Assembly (NCBI GenBank): GCA_001896885.1
Contig: MKRJ01000046.1
Span: 62,001-126,000, forward strand
Length of the DNA: 64,000 bases
DNA from: Rhizobiales bacterium 65-79
Lineage (GTDB): Bacteria > Pseudomonadota > Alphaproteobacteria > Rhizobiales > Rhizobiaceae
Direction of reading: 5' to 3'
Shown here: positions 8,500-17,578 of the stretch, one piece after another
How the letters are laid out: the number at the start of each line of letters is the position of its first letter
Numbering within the stretch: position 1 is the stretch's first letter
Notes under the pieces: model-generated
Database searches by the model: none
The model's input: only the letters and a program-made list of their open reading frames with translations
Told to the model about the DNA's origin: nothing
Program-made: the position numbers and the translations under genes

Positions 8500-9765
8500 T
8501 CATAGCCAGTCCGGCAGGGAATCGAGCCCGATCAGTTCCTCGTAGCTGCCGCGCGGCCGGACGACATGGTAGCGGTCGCCGTCGACCAGCACCTCGGGAA
8601 CGAGAAGCCGCGTATTGTAGGTGCCGGCCTGCACCGCGCCGTACGCGCCCGCCGTTCCGATCGCGATCAGGTCGCCCGATCGCATCGCCGGCAGGTCTCG
8701 GCCGAGCGCTAGATAATCGCCGGTCTCGCAGACCGGCCCCACGACATCGACGACCTTGCGCGCCGCATCCGGCCCCGGCTCCACGACCGGGCGGATGTCG
8801 TGCCAGGCGTCGTAGAGCGTCGGACGCACGAGATCGTTCATCGCCGCGTCGACGATCAGGAAATTCTTGGCGTCGCCATGCTTCATGTAAATGACTTCGG
8901 ACACCAGGATCCCGGCATTGCCGACGATCAGCCGGCCCGGCTCGAAGATGACCTTGAGGTCGAGCGGCGCGATGTGCCTTCGCACGATCGCGGCGTAGGC
9001 GTCCGGCAGAGGCGGCGGCTCGTTGTCCAGCCGGTAGGGAATGCCGAGTCCACCGCCGAGATCGACATGGCTTATGTCATGTCCATCGGCCTTGAGTGTC
9101 GCGGTCAGCTCCGCCAGCAGCTTGAACGCATCGTCGAAGGGCTGCAATTCGGTGATCTGGCTGCCGATATGCATGTCGACGCCGACCACTTTTATGCCCG
9201 GCAGGGAAGCGGCACGGCGGTAGACGCCGCGCGCATGCTGCAGGGGAATGCCGAACTTGTTCTCGGCCTTGCCGGTGGCGATCTTGCGGTGCGTCTTCGC
9301 GTCGACGTCCGGATTGATCCGGAGCGAGATCGGCGCGACCTTGGCCGCCGCCACGGCGCGCGCGGAAAGCAGGTCGAGTTCCGGTTCCGACTCCACATTG
9401 AAGCAATGGATGCCCTCCGCGAGCGCGAAATCCATCTCGCGCGCGGTCTTGCCGACGCCGGAAAAGACGATCCTGTCCGGAGGAATGGATGCGGCGAGCG
9501 CGCGGCGCAGTTCGCCTTCCGAAACGACGTCGGCGCCGGCGCCGAGCTTCGCCAGCGTCCGGATCACCGCCTGGTTGGAGTTCGCCTTCATGGCATAGCA
9601 GACGAGAGCGTCCATGCCGGCGAACGCATCGGCGAATACCGTGTAGTGCCGCGTGAGCGTTGCGGTGGAATAGCAATAGAAGGGCGTACCCACGGCTGCC
9701 GCGATCGCGGGCACCGGCACGTCCTCGGCGTGGAGCACGCCGTCGCGATAGTGGAAGTGATTCAC
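8500..9765 (-). CDS. lysA: diaminopimelate decarboxylase
   Basis: PLP enzyme performing the last step of lysine biosynthesis, meso-diaminopimelate to L-lysine plus CO2. The 421 residues match the family. The PLP lysine is K60 in CYAMKAN, with HIGSQI, GGGLGIPY, EPGRLIVGNAG and the C-terminal-domain CETGDYLA motif. It follows lptM by 17 bp in the argH-lptM-lysA order common in Rhizobiales, then runs into palindromic repeat A, which may stabilise the mRNA end or separate it from the DUF4175 gene. Confidence 0.97.
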   Translation of the reverse strand: MNHFHYRDGVLHAEDVPVPAIAAAVGTPFYCYSTATLTRHYTVFADAFAGMDALVCYAMKANSNQAVIRTLAKLGAGADVVSEGELRRALAASIPPDRIVFSGVGKTAREMDFALAEGIHCFNVESEPELDLLSARAVAAAKVAPISLRINPDVDAKTHRKIATGKAENKFGIPLQHARGVYRRAASLPGIKVVGVDMHIGSQITELQPFDDAFKLLAELTATLKADGHDISHVDLGGGLGIPYRLDNEPPPLPDAYAAIVRRHIAPLDLKVIFEPGRLIVGNAGILVSEVIYMKHGDAKNFLIVDAAMNDLVRPTLYDAWHDIRPVVEPGPDAARKVVDVVGPVCETGDYLALGRDLPAMRSGDLIAIGTAGAYGAVQAGTYNTRLLVPEVLVDGDRYHVVRPRGSYEELIGLDSLPDWL

Positions 9766-9782
9766 TGGAAACCTGCGGAAAG

Positions 9783-10001
9783 CTAGTCGATAAGGCCGTC
9801 GAGGAAGAAGCGCTTGTCCTTCTCCGGTTTCTGCGGCTCCGGCGGCAATGGCGTCTTCTTCTGGTCCTGCGCTTCCTTGCGCGACTCGACCGCGGCCTGG
9901 TACGGCGTGTCGAGATCGGACGGACGCCGGCCGCAGGCGCTCGCCAGGAGCGCGACGGCGCCGAAAAGTGCCAGAAGTGCCGTCAGCCTGCGCCAGTTCA
10001 T
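9783..10001 (-). CDS. lptM: small lipoprotein LptM (YifL-like)
   Basis: A 72-residue lipoprotein with signal peptide MNWRRLTALLALFGAVALLASAC and lipobox LASAC. A short polar Pro/Lys/Glu-rich tail follows. In E. coli the homologue LptM assists LptD maturation in outer-membrane LPS export; that role is transferred by size, lipobox followed by a GRR segment, and the conserved position beside lysA. The gap to argH is 33 bp and to lysA 17 bp, so one transcript is likely. Confidence 0.8.
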   Translation of the reverse strand: MNWRRLTALLALFGAVALLASACGRRPSDLDTPYQAAVESRKEAQDQKKTPLPPEPQKPEKDKRFFLDGLID

Positions 10002-10034
10002 GGACCTGCCCGTTCGCGAAACCGTTCGCGCCTT

Positions 10035-11459
10035 TTAGCGGAGATTCTTCGGCCGCGCACCCTGTTTCAGCCGCTTGCGCCAGTAGCGGATCTGCCGGCG
10101 CACTTCAGCCGGCGCCGTGCCGCCGAAGGAGGTGCGGCTTTTCACCGAGTTCCGCACGGACAGCACGGAATAGACGCCCTCGTTGATAGCGGGGTGGATC
10201 GCCCGAAGCTCTTCCAGCGCCAGCTTCTCCAGCCCGCATTTCTTCTGTTCCGCCAACGCCACCGCGCGGCCGGTGACGTGGTGCGCCTCACGGAACGGCA
10301 ATCCGGCCTCGCGCACCAGCCAGTCGGCAAGATCGGTCGCCGTGGAATAGCCGGCGCCGGCGGCCTTTTTCATCGCGGCGGCGTTGACGACGAGGTCGCC
10401 GACCATGCCCGTCATCGCCGCCAGCATCAGGTCGAGCGTCTCGGCGGCGTCGAAGACGGCCTCCTTGTCTTCCTGCATGTCCTTGGAATAGGCGAGCGGC
10501 AGGCCCTTCATGACGGTGAGCAGCGCGACGAGATGGCCGTTCAGGCGGCCCGTCTTGGCGCGCACCAGTTCGGCCGCGTCCGGATTCTTCTTCTGCGGCA
10601 TGATCGAGGAGCCGGTGGAGAAGGAATCCGACAGTCTGACGAAGCCGAATTGCGGCGTCGACCAGATCACAATCTCCTCCGCCAGGCGCGACAGATGCAC
10701 GCCGGCGATCGAGGCGAGCGCCAGGAACTCCAGCGCGAAATCGCGGTCGGCGACCGAATCGATCGAATTGCGCGTCGGCTCGCGGAAGCCGAGCGCCTTC
10801 GCCGTCATGTGCCGGTCGATCGGAAAGCCCGTGCCGGCGAGCGCGGCGGCTCCGAGCGGGCTCTCGTCCATGCGTTCGATCGCGTCATGCGCGCGCCAGA
10901 GGTCGCGGCCGCACATCTCCACATAGGCCATCAGATGATGGCCGAAGGTGACCGGCTGGGCGGATTGAAGATGGGTGAAGCCCGGCATCACCGTCGCCGC
11001 GTGCTCCTCGGCACGGTCGAGCAGCACCGCGATCAACGTTTCGAGCGCCGCGGCGACCCGCTGCGTTTCCTCCTTCACCCAGAGACGGAAATCGACGGCG
11101 ACCTGGTCGTTGCGCGAGCGCGCCGTGTGCAGCCGCCCGGCCGCCGGTCCGATCAGTTCGGCAAGCGCGGCCTCGACGTTCATGTGGATGTCCTCGAGCC
11201 TTCTCGAGAACTCGAACCTGCCCGCCTCGATCTTTGACAGGATCGTGTTGAGGCCGTGCGCGATCTTGCGGTTATCCTCCGCCGAAAGGATGCCGGCCTC
11301 GGCCAGCATCTCCGCATGCGCGAGCGAGCCGCGGATGTCCTGGGCGTAGAGCTTCTTGTCGAAACCGATCGAGGCGTTGATGGCCTCCATCACCGCCGAG
11401 GGCCCCGAGGCAAATCGTCCGCCCCACATCTGGTTGCTGGCCTTTTTCTCGCTCATCAT
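10035..11459 (-). CDS. argH: argininosuccinate lyase
   Basis: Final step of arginine synthesis: argininosuccinate to arginine plus fumarate. The 474-residue product begins [16 protein letters not shown]. It contains the fumarase/aspartase superfamily signature [11 protein letters not shown], which carries the catalytic Ser loop, plus [10 protein letters not shown] and the TFGHHLMAY region. The frame continues open far upstream, but family similarity starts at QMWGGRF, so the MM start was used. It is divergent from the thioredoxin gene, with only 28 bp between start codons. Confidence 0.96.
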   Translation of the reverse strand: MMSEKKASNQMWGGRFASGPSAVMEAINASIGFDKKLYAQDIRGSLAHAEMLAEAGILSAEDNRKIAHGLNTILSKIEAGRFEFSRRLEDIHMNVEAALAELIGPAAGRLHTARSRNDQVAVDFRLWVKEETQRVAAALETLIAVLLDRAEEHAATVMPGFTHLQSAQPVTFGHHLMAYVEMCGRDLWRAHDAIERMDESPLGAAALAGTGFPIDRHMTAKALGFREPTRNSIDSVADRDFALEFLALASIAGVHLSRLAEEIVIWSTPQFGFVRLSDSFSTGSSIMPQKKNPDAAELVRAKTGRLNGHLVALLTVMKGLPLAYSKDMQEDKEAVFDAAETLDLMLAAMTGMVGDLVVNAAAMKKAAGAGYSTATDLADWLVREAGLPFREAHHVTGRAVALAEQKKCGLEKLALEELRAIHPAINEGVYSVLSVRNSVKSRTSFGGTAPAEVRRQIRYWRKRLKQGARPKNLR

Positions 11460-11487
11460 GTTTACCGGCTGGAAGGAGATCGAAGGA

Positions 11488-12159
11488 ATGTCCGACGCAA
11501 CGAAACCCCGGTCGGCGACGCGCGTCGTGGCGATCGTCATCGCGCTCTGCGTCATCGCGGCCGGGCTTGCCCTATACGTGACGGAACGGCCTTCTGGCAA
11601 CAATCCGGGCGAGACGGCGAGCACGGCTTCGGCTCCGGACGGCTGCGCCGCCAAGGCAGGCGAAGCGAAGAAACTGGCGGCGGCCGCTACCGGCAGCGTC
11701 GCGGCGATGTCAGCTTCCGGCGCGCCGGCAAGCCTCGCCTCGCTTTCCTTCAACGGCCCGGACGGCAAGCCGATGAAGCTTGCCGATCTCAAGGGCAAGA
11801 CCGTGCTTCTCAATCTCTGGGCGACGTGGTGCGCCCCCTGCCGCGCCGAGATGCCGGAGCTCGACGCCCTGCAGAAGGAGAAGGGGGGATCGGCCTTCCA
11901 GGTCGTCGCGGTCAACGCCGATACGGGCGGCGACGACAAGCCGAGGAAATTCCTCTCCGAGACCGGCGCGACGACGCTGACCTACTACAGCGACCACACG
12001 ATGGCGCTGTTCAATGATCTCAAGGACCGCGGCCTGGCGCTCGGCCTCCCGGTCACGCTGCTCGTCGACAAGGATGGCTGCATGCTCACCCATATGAACG
12101 GGCCGGCCGCCTGGGCGAGCGCCGAGGCGAAATCCTTTATCGACGCCGCCGGCGGGTGA
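11488..12159 (+). CDS. tlpA: membrane-anchored TlpA-type thiol:disulfide reductase
   Basis: Periplasmic thioredoxin anchored by an N-terminal helix (about residues 12-30). Members reduce disulfides, classically in cytochrome oxidase Cu-site assembly. The 223 residues include the active site [15 protein letters not shown] (C115, C118) and a late cis-Pro in [13 protein letters not shown] spacer of about 50 residues rich in Ala/Gly/Ser precedes the domain. The start at 11488 has a good Shine-Dalgarno (AAGGAG) ahead of it; the ATG at 11458 would overlap the argH start. The argH/tlpA divergence is typical of rhizobia. Confidence 0.9.
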   Translation: MSDATKPRSATRVVAIVIALCVIAAGLALYVTERPSGNNPGETASTASAPDGCAAKAGEAKKLAAAATGSVAAMSASGAPASLASLSFNGPDGKPMKLADLKGKTVLLNLWATWCAPCRAEMPELDALQKEKGGSAFQVVAVNADTGGDDKPRKFLSETGATTLTYYSDHTMALFNDLKDRGLALGLPVTLLVDKDGCMLTHMNGPAAWASAEAKSFIDAAGG

Positions 12160-12230
12160 GACGGCTGAACGGACCTGTCCCTCGACACCGATCGGTAAAG
12201 GCCAGACTTTCTGGTGCCCTTCCGAGTGCC

Positions 12231-12659
12231 CTATGATTTCTTCCGCGAGTGCGCCGAAACATTGGCCTCGACGGCAGCGCGGACGAGCGCCTTCAACGCC
12301 TTCTCGTCGATCCTGTCGCCCTCGTGGAAATCGATGGCGCGCCTTGTGTTGCCTTCGAGACTGGAGTTGAAGAGGCCCGACGGGTCGGCGAGCGACGCGC
12401 CCTTGGCGAAGGTGAGCTTCACCTTGTCCTTGTAGGTTTCGCCCGTGCAGATGATGCCGTCATGTTCCCATACCGGAACGCCCAGCGGATTCGACGGCTT
12501 CCGCCACTTCATTTCCTCGACCACTTCGGGGTCGGCCGTCCGGATGGCCGCGCGAAGCCGTGCCAGCATCTCGCCGCGCCAGCCGCCGAGTTCCCTGATC
12601 TTCGCGTCGATCGATTCGGAGGGAGCCGCTCCCGCTTCCCCCGCATTGTCTTTCTTCAT
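12231..12659 (-). CDS. DUF1801 domain protein
   Basis: A 142-residue YdhG/DUF1801 protein (iron-chaperone-like alpha/beta fold). The family segments EEMKWRKPSNPLGVPVW, a TYKDKVKLTF strand and a closing KALVRAAVEANV helix are visible. Despite similarity to frataxin-like folds, family function is unproven. It sits 8 bp after the hydroxyacyl-CoA dehydrogenase in the same direction and is probably a passenger on that transcript. Confidence 0.85.
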   Translation of the reverse strand: MKKDNAGEAGAAPSESIDAKIRELGGWRGEMLARLRAAIRTADPEVVEEMKWRKPSNPLGVPVWEHDGIICTGETYKDKVKLTFAKGASLADPSGLFNSSLEGNTRRAIDFHEGDRIDEKALKALVRAAVEANVSAHSRKKS

Positions 12660-12667
12660 CCGCCTGC

Positions 12668-13549
12668 CTAACGCGTCGGCACCGGCTGCTCGCCGCGATA
12701 GTCGTAGAAGCCGCGATCGGTCTTGCGGCCGAGCCAGCCGGCCTCGACATATTTCACCAGGAGAGGACAGGGCCGGTATTTGGAATCCGACAGCCCATCA
12801 TGCAGCACCTGCATGATCGAAAGGCAGGTATCGAGACCGATGAAATCGGCGAGCTGCAGCGGTCCCATCGGATGGTTGGCGCCGAGCCGCATGGCCGTAT
12901 CGATCGCCTCGACCGAGCCCACACCCTCGTAGAGAGTGTAGATCGCCTCGTTGATCATCGGCAGCAGGATGCGGTTGACGATGAAGGCGGGAAAATCCTC
13001 GGCCACCGTCACCGTCTTGTCGAGGCTCTGCACGAAGGCCTTCGACATCTCGAAGGTCTTGTCGACCGTGGCGATGCCGCGCACCAGCTCTACCAGCTTC
13101 ATGAGCGGCACCGGGTTCATGAAATGGATGCCGATGAAGCGCTCCGGCCGGTCCGTCTGCGACGCGAGGCGCGTGATCGAGATGGACGAGGTGTTGGTGG
13201 CGAGGATGGCTTCGGGGTTGAGGAACGGACAGAGCTGCGCGTAGATCTTGCGCTTGACGGTCTCGTCCTCGGTGGCCGCTTCTATGACGAGGTCGGCGCT
13301 GCCGAGTTTTTCCATCGCTGGCGCGGCGGCGATGCGGGCGACACTTTCCTTCCGCGCCTTCTCGTCGAGCTTGCCGGAGTGCACCTGCCGCGCCATGTTG
13401 CCGTTGATGGTCGCGATGCCGTGCTCGATCCGTTCGGCCGAAACGTCGTGCAGCAGTACATGATAGCCGGCGAGCGCCGCGACATGCGCGATGCCGCTTC
13501 CCATCTGGCCCGCGCCAACAATGCCCACCGTCGTGATCTTGCCGCTCAT
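12668..13549 (-). CDS. 3-hydroxybutyryl-CoA (3-hydroxyacyl-CoA) dehydrogenase
   Basis: NAD-dependent oxidation of 3-hydroxybutyryl-CoA to acetoacetyl-CoA, used in beta-oxidation or PHB-linked metabolism. At 293 residues it is the short single-domain-pair form. It has an N-terminal Rossmann loop GAGQMG (12-17), ATNTSSISIT and catalytic His142 in IHFMNPVP, and the C-terminal NRILLPMINEA helix region. It follows etfA, with a hairpin terminator between them. This is the usual rhizobial etfBA-hbd order, feeding electrons to the quinone pool through ETF. Confidence 0.94.
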   Translation of the reverse strand: MSGKITTVGIVGAGQMGSGIAHVAALAGYHVLLHDVSAERIEHGIATINGNMARQVHSGKLDEKARKESVARIAAAPAMEKLGSADLVIEAATEDETVKRKIYAQLCPFLNPEAILATNTSSISITRLASQTDRPERFIGIHFMNPVPLMKLVELVRGIATVDKTFEMSKAFVQSLDKTVTVAEDFPAFIVNRILLPMINEAIYTLYEGVGSVEAIDTAMRLGANHPMGPLQLADFIGLDTCLSIMQVLHDGLSDSKYRPCPLLVKYVEAGWLGRKTDRGFYDYRGEQPVPTR

Positions 13550-13622
13550 TGCGTTTGATCCTGCCTTGGGGCGTCGATCCTGCCTTGGGCAGCCCGCCCG
13601 ATTTTTGTGCAGCGCAAACTAA

Positions 13623-13654
13623 AAGGGCGGGGCGACTTCGTCTACCCCGCCCTT
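13623..13654 (-). terminator. Rho-independent terminator between etfA and the hydroxyacyl-CoA dehydrogenase gene
   Basis: A perfect 10-bp stem (AAGGGCGGGG with CCCCGCCCTT) and a 12-nt loop. On the minus strand it is followed by TTAGTTT. It lies 29 bp past the etfA stop and about 75 bp before the next start, so it would end or attenuate the etf transcript. Confidence 0.7.
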
Positions 13655-13682
13655 GATATTTAATACGGAAGGCAGAATGGCG

Positions 13683-14612
13683 TCAAAGCGCCTTCTGAAG
13701 TTCCGGCAGGACGACGAAGAGATCGCCGACGAGGCCATAATCGGCAACCTGGAAGATCGGCGCCTCCTCATCCTTGTTGATGGCGACGATGACCTTCGAA
13801 TCCTTCATGCCGGCAAGGTGCTGGATGGCGCCGGAGATGCCGCAGGCGATGTAGAGGTCGGGCGCCACCACCTTGCCGGTCTGGCCGACCTGCCAGTCGT
13901 TCGGCGCGTAGCCGGCGTCGACTGCCGCGCGGGAGGCACCGACGGCGGCGCCGAGCTTGTCGGCGACCGGCAGGATCACCTCCTGGAACTTCTCCGCCGA
14001 ACCGAGCGCGCGGCCGCCCGAGATGATGATCCTGGCCGAAGTGAGTTCCGGCCGGTCGCTCTCCGAAAGGCGGTTCTCGATGAAGGTGGAGAGGCCGGGA
14101 TTCGCCGCCGGCTGGATGCTCTCCACAGGGGCCGATCCACCCTCGGGCGCCGACTGGAAGGCGGCGGTCCTGACGGTAATCACCTTCTTGGCGTCGCTCG
14201 TCTGAACCGTCTGGATGGCGTTGCCGGCATAGATCGGCCGCTTGAACGTATCGGACGACACGACCTCGATGATCTCCGACACCTGCATCACGTCGAGCAG
14301 CGCGGCGATCCTCGGCATGACGTTCTTGCCCATGGTGGTGGCCGGCGCGACGATCGTGTCGTAATTGCCGGCGAGCGACACGGCGAGGGCCGCCAGCGGC
14401 TCGGCAAGGCACTCGGCCAGTTCGTCCGCCTCGGCGAGCAGCACCTTCCGGACGCCCTTCAGCTTCGCGGCCTGGTCGGCGGCCGCCCTGGCGCCCTTGC
14501 CGGCGACCAGCACATCGACATCGCTACCGATCTTCAGCGCCGCCGACAGCGCCTTCGCCGTCTGGTCGGAGAGATGGTCGTTGCCGTGTTCGGCGATCAA
14601 AAGAATGGCCAT
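13683..14612 (-). CDS. etfA: electron transfer flavoprotein alpha subunit
   Basis: FAD-binding subunit of ETF, the soluble carrier taking electrons from acyl-CoA and other dehydrogenases to ETF:quinone oxidoreductase. The 309 residues show an N-terminal Rossmann-like half and a C-terminal FAD domain. Motifs include [48 protein letters not shown] and [12 protein letters not shown]. It is separated from etfB by palindromic repeat B, unlike the usual near-overlap of etfBA. Confidence 0.96.
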   Translation of the reverse strand: MAILLIAEHGNDHLSDQTAKALSAALKIGSDVDVLVAGKGARAAADQAAKLKGVRKVLLAEADELAECLAEPLAALAVSLAGNYDTIVAPATTMGKNVMPRIAALLDVMQVSEIIEVVSSDTFKRPIYAGNAIQTVQTSDAKKVITVRTAAFQSAPEGGSAPVESIQPAANPGLSTFIENRLSESDRPELTSARIIISGGRALGSAEKFQEVILPVADKLGAAVGASRAAVDAGYAPNDWQVGQTGKVVAPDLYIACGISGAIQHLAGMKDSKVIVAINKDEEAPIFQVADYGLVGDLFVVLPELQKAL

Positions 14613-14655
14613 TCTTGGTTTCCCTGACTTTCGTCTTCGTGGCTCCCTGAATTCC

Positions 14656-14762
14656 GGTCAGGCCGAGCCGAAAACGGTTGGTTTCGAGAACCGGAGCGGA
14701 GCGTACTTCCGTACGTGAGCACCGGAAGCGGAGAAACCGGCCGTTTGCAGGCCGGCCTCACC
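14656..14762. repeat. intergenic palindromic repeat, copy B, inside the etfB-etfA gap
   Basis: The outer arms 14656-14677 and 14741-14762 are complementary at 18 of 22 positions. The centre has the hairpin GCGTAC-TTCC-GTACGT flanked by ACCGGAGCGGA and GAGCACCGGAAGCG, nearly identical to copy A's core. It occupies most of the 154-bp gap between two normally adjacent genes, so it was probably inserted there. Confidence 0.8.
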
Positions 14763-14766
14763 AGAA

Positions 14767-15516
14767 CTACAGCACGCCCGCCTCGTTCTTGAGCTTATCC
14801 ACCAGCTCCGCCACGTCCTTGACCTTGACGCCCGCCTTGCGGCCGCCGGGTTCCTCGGTCTTCAGCACCTTCAGCCGCGGCGAAACGTCGACCCCGTAGT
14901 CGGCCGGGCTCTTCTCGTCGAGCGGCTTCTTCTTCGCCTTCATGATGTTCGGCAGCGAGGCGTACCGCGGCTGGTTCAGACGCAAATCCGTCGTGACGAT
15001 CGCCGGCATCTTCAGTTCGACCGTCTGCAAGCCGCCGTCGACCTCGCGCGTCACCTTCGCCTTGCCGCCGTCGATCTCGACCTTGGAGGCGAACGTGCCC
15101 TGCGACCAACCAAGAAGCGCCGCCAGCATCTGCCCCGTCTGGCTGGCGTCGTCGTCGATCGCCTGCTTGCCGAGGATCACGAGTTCCGGCTTTTCGGCCT
15201 CGACCACGCCCTTCAGGATCTTGGCCACCGAAAGCGGCTCGACCGTTCCGTCGACCTTGACCAGGATGCCGCGGTCCGCGCCCATGGCGAGCGCCGTGCG
15301 GATCGTCTCCGCCGCCTGCGCCGGCCCGATCGATACAGCGATGATTTCTTCCGCCTTGCCGGCTTCCTTCAGCCGGATCGCCTCCTCGATGCCGATCTCG
15401 TCGAACGGATTCATCGACATCTTCACGTTCTGAAGCTCGACCCCCGAGCCGTCCGACTTCACCCTGATCTTGACGTTGTAGTCGACGACCCGCTTCACCG
15501 GCACCAGAATTTTCAT
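14767..15516 (-). CDS. etfB: electron transfer flavoprotein beta subunit
   Basis: AMP-binding partner of EtfA. The 249 residues are standard. It begins [14 protein letters not shown] and contains [16 protein letters not shown], the AMP-site region [18 protein letters not shown], and the partner-recognition loop [21 protein letters not shown] ahead of the C-terminal arm that wraps EtfA. It is first gene of the etfB-etfA pair on the minus strand. Confidence 0.96.
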   Translation of the reverse strand: MKILVPVKRVVDYNVKIRVKSDGSGVELQNVKMSMNPFDEIGIEEAIRLKEAGKAEEIIAVSIGPAQAAETIRTALAMGADRGILVKVDGTVEPLSVAKILKGVVEAEKPELVILGKQAIDDDASQTGQMLAALLGWSQGTFASKVEIDGGKAKVTREVDGGLQTVELKMPAIVTTDLRLNQPRYASLPNIMKAKKKPLDEKSPADYGVDVSPRLKVLKTEEPGGRKAGVKVKDVAELVDKLKNEAGVL

Positions 15517-15637
15517 GAGCTACCAACCTCTCCGAAATCCGAGTTGCGGGGCCGATAACACGGGTTTTCCGCCGTCGCTAGCCCGATGCCGACATTCAAT
15601 CGATAAAACGGCGCCGCTCGGCGCGGCCGAGCGCCGG

Positions 15638-15706
15638 AAAATCGGTCAGGTAGATGAGCACAGAAGCGCAGGCGGGTGCCGCTTGAGGCCCGGCCTCACC
15701 GATTTT
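15638..15706. repeat. partial palindromic repeat, copy C, overlapping the adenosyltransferase stop codon
   Basis: Arms 15638-15650 and 15694-15706 pair at 12 of 13 positions (AAAATCGGTCAGG against CCTCACCGATTTT). The centre keeps GATGAGCACAGAAGCGCAG, a degenerate half of the copy A/B core, but has lost the GTAC hairpin. The right arm supplies the last codons and the stop of the adenosyltransferase gene. An 8-bp hairpin, CGCTCGGC-GCG-GCCGAGCG, lies beside it at 15615-15633. Confidence 0.65.
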
Positions 15707-16274
15707 TGCCTGGCACCCACAGGACATCGGCCCTGCCGTCATCATTGGCGATGCGCGCGGCGACGAAAAGGAAATCGGAAACGCGGTTGATATATTGCAG
15801 CGCTTCCCCGCTGACGGTCTCGCCCGGCTTGCGGGCAAGCTCGACCATCAGCCGCTCGGCGCGCCGGGCGACGGTGCGGGCGAGATGCAGCGCGGCGGAA
15901 GCGGGCGAGCCGCCGGAGAGCACGAAGCTGCGCAGCCGGTCGAGCCTTTTGTTCAGCACGTCGATGTCGGCCTCGACGCGGCTGACCTGCGAGGCGACGA
16001 TCCTGAGCGGCTCGAAATCCAGCTTCTCGCCATTGTCCGGTCGCGCCAGATCGGCCCCGAGATCGAAGAGATCGTTCTGCACCCGGCCGAGCATGGGGTC
16101 GAGCTCGGCATTGCCGGCCGTATGGACCCTCGCCATGCCGATACAGGCATTCGCCTCGTCCACCGTGCCATAGGCCTCGACGCGCAGGTCGAATTTCGGG
16201 CGCCGCTCGCCGCTGCCGAGCGCGGTGGTGCCGTCGTCGCCGGTCCTCGTATAGATCCTGTTGAGAATGACCAT
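15696..16274 (-). CDS. pduO: cob(I)alamin adenosyltransferase (PduO type)
   Basis: Attaches the 5'-deoxyadenosyl group of ATP to cob(I)alamin or cobyrinic acid diamide. The 192-residue PduO fold is recognised from YTRTGDDGTTALGSGER near the N-terminus (ATP loop), the helix VEAYGTVDEANACIG, and SGGSPASAALHLARTVARRAER carrying the conserved Arg. The last codons lie in a repeat arm, so the C-terminus may be altered relative to relatives. The gene fits with cobS/cobT elsewhere in this window. Confidence 0.93.
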   Translation of the reverse strand: MVILNRIYTRTGDDGTTALGSGERRPKFDLRVEAYGTVDEANACIGMARVHTAGNAELDPMLGRVQNDLFDLGADLARPDNGEKLDFEPLRIVASQVSRVEADIDVLNKRLDRLRSFVLSGGSPASAALHLARTVARRAERLMVELARKPGETVSGEALQYINRVSDFLFVAARIANDDGRADVLWVPGKNR

Positions 16275-16288
16275 GGCTTCCCCGCCGC

Positions 16289-16477
16289 TCAGCGCGTGAA
16301 CCAGACCGCCAGCAGCACGAGCACGATGGCGATGAACTGCAGCATGATGCGCATCTGCATCAGCTTGTTGGATTTCGAGGGAGAGCCTCCCTGCGCCATG
16401 TTGAGGAGGCCGCGCACCAGGACGATGACGACGGCCGCGATGACGACGATGGCGAATATCTTGAATACGGTGGACAT
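16289..16477 (-). CDS. small two-helix membrane protein (HIG1-like twin transmembrane)
   Basis: A 62-residue protein with two hydrophobic helices (about 4-24 and 43-60) joined by a short polar loop QGGSPSKSNKLMQMR. This is the pattern of HIG1-domain proteins, which associate with respiratory complexes in mitochondria and some alphaproteobacteria. ATG 16477 starts directly at the first helix. It lies 14 bp before the adenosyltransferase gene, suggesting co-transcription. A GGTTAACC palindrome at 16501-16508 lies just upstream. Confidence 0.75.
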   Translation of the reverse strand: MSTVFKIFAIVVIAAVVIVLVRGLLNMAQGGSPSKSNKLMQMRIMLQFIAIVLVLLAVWFTR

Positions 16478-16702
16478 TTTCGTTCCCGAGAGGAGCCGTA
16501 GGTTAACCACCCTTTCCGCGCCGAAATCAACCCTGACCCCCGATCCTGCGATGGAATGCCCCGACGCGGGGGCCGGATCGCGGGGCGAGGCGAGGCGCGA
16601 AGCCTCGAACATGGTGACCGAAGCCCTATCCTATTGATAAGGAGGGTCGAAGTCGTTTTCAGATTCGTGGCGGAGCAACGACCGATCCATGGCCTTTCCA
16701 CG

Positions 16703-17578
16703 ATGAGACGTCCCGGAGCAGAGGTTCTGCGGCGCGTGGTCGCGCTGAAACGCGTTCTCGGCGACGCGCTGGGCCACTTCAACTCGGACGACGGCTGGTC
16801 GATGGCGAGCCATCTCGCCATCACGGCGCTGATGGCGCTGTTTCCCTTCCTGATCTTCGCCACCGCATTGGCGAGCTTCCTCGGAGCGCACGCCTTCTCC
16901 GATACCGCCGTCCATATCGTCTTCGATACCTGGCCGGAACAGATCGCCGAGCCGATCTCGCGCCAGGTGCAGCGTGTGCTGACCGTCCAGCGCGGCGATT
17001 TCCTGACCTACGGCGTGCTCGCGGCCTTCTTTTTCGCCTCGAACGGCATCGAGGCGCTGCGCGTCGCGCTGAACCGGGCCTATCGCGTCACCGAAACGCG
17101 CGGCTTCGTCTACCGCCGCATCCAGAGCCTGGTCTTCGTGCTGATCGCGACACTCGGCTTCTTCGCCATCAGCGTCCTCCTGGTGGCCGCCCCGATCGTC
17201 GTGCATGTCGCCGCCCGCCATCTGGACTGGATTCAGCCCTATCTCGGCACGATCACGCTGTGGCGCTTCGTCATCGCTTCCGTGGTTATCGTGCTCGGCC
17301 TGATCGCCGTGCATTTCTGGCTGCCCGCCGGCAGGCGCCGCTTCGTCGACATCGTGCCGGGCATCCTGTTCACGCTCATCGGCTGGATCGCGGGCTCCAG
17401 CATATTCGCCGCCTATCTCGAACGCTTCTCATCCTATTTCGTGACCTATGCGGGCCTCGCTTCGATCATGATCGCCATCGTCTTTCTCTATATCGTGTCG
17501 GTCATCTTCATCATGGGCGGCGAACTGAACGCCGCCATCCGGCGCTATCTGGAAGCCCGCGCCCGCATCATCGGCTGA
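16703..17578 (+). CDS. YihY/BrkB family inner-membrane protein
   Basis: A 291-residue polytopic protein with about six membrane segments. It has the family opening DDGWSMASHLAITALMALFPF, FFFASNGIEALRVALNRAY and a closing YIVSVIFIMGGELNAA. Family members were once annotated as RNase BN; their present role is unknown, with transport or envelope function likely. ATG 16703 was chosen because the upstream extension is polar and not family-like. It overlaps the convergent transporter gene by 34 bp. Confidence 0.88.
   Translation: MRRPGAEVLRRVVALKRVLGDALGHFNSDDGWSMASHLAITALMALFPFLIFATALASFLGAHAFSDTAVHIVFDTWPEQIAEPISRQVQRVLTVQRGDFLTYGVLAAFFFASNGIEALRVALNRAYRVTETRGFVYRRIQSLVFVLIATLGFFAISVLLVAAPIVVHVAARHLDWIQPYLGTITLWRFVIASVVIVLGLIAVHFWLPAGRRRFVDIVPGILFTLIGWIAGSSIFAAYLERFSSYFVTYAGLASIMIAIVFLYIVSVIFIMGGELNAAIRRYLEARARIIG

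Noticed and set aside
10035-11939. Upstream extension of argH to 634 codons
   Set aside because: It would overlap the divergent tlpA gene; family similarity begins at QMWGGRF near the chosen start.
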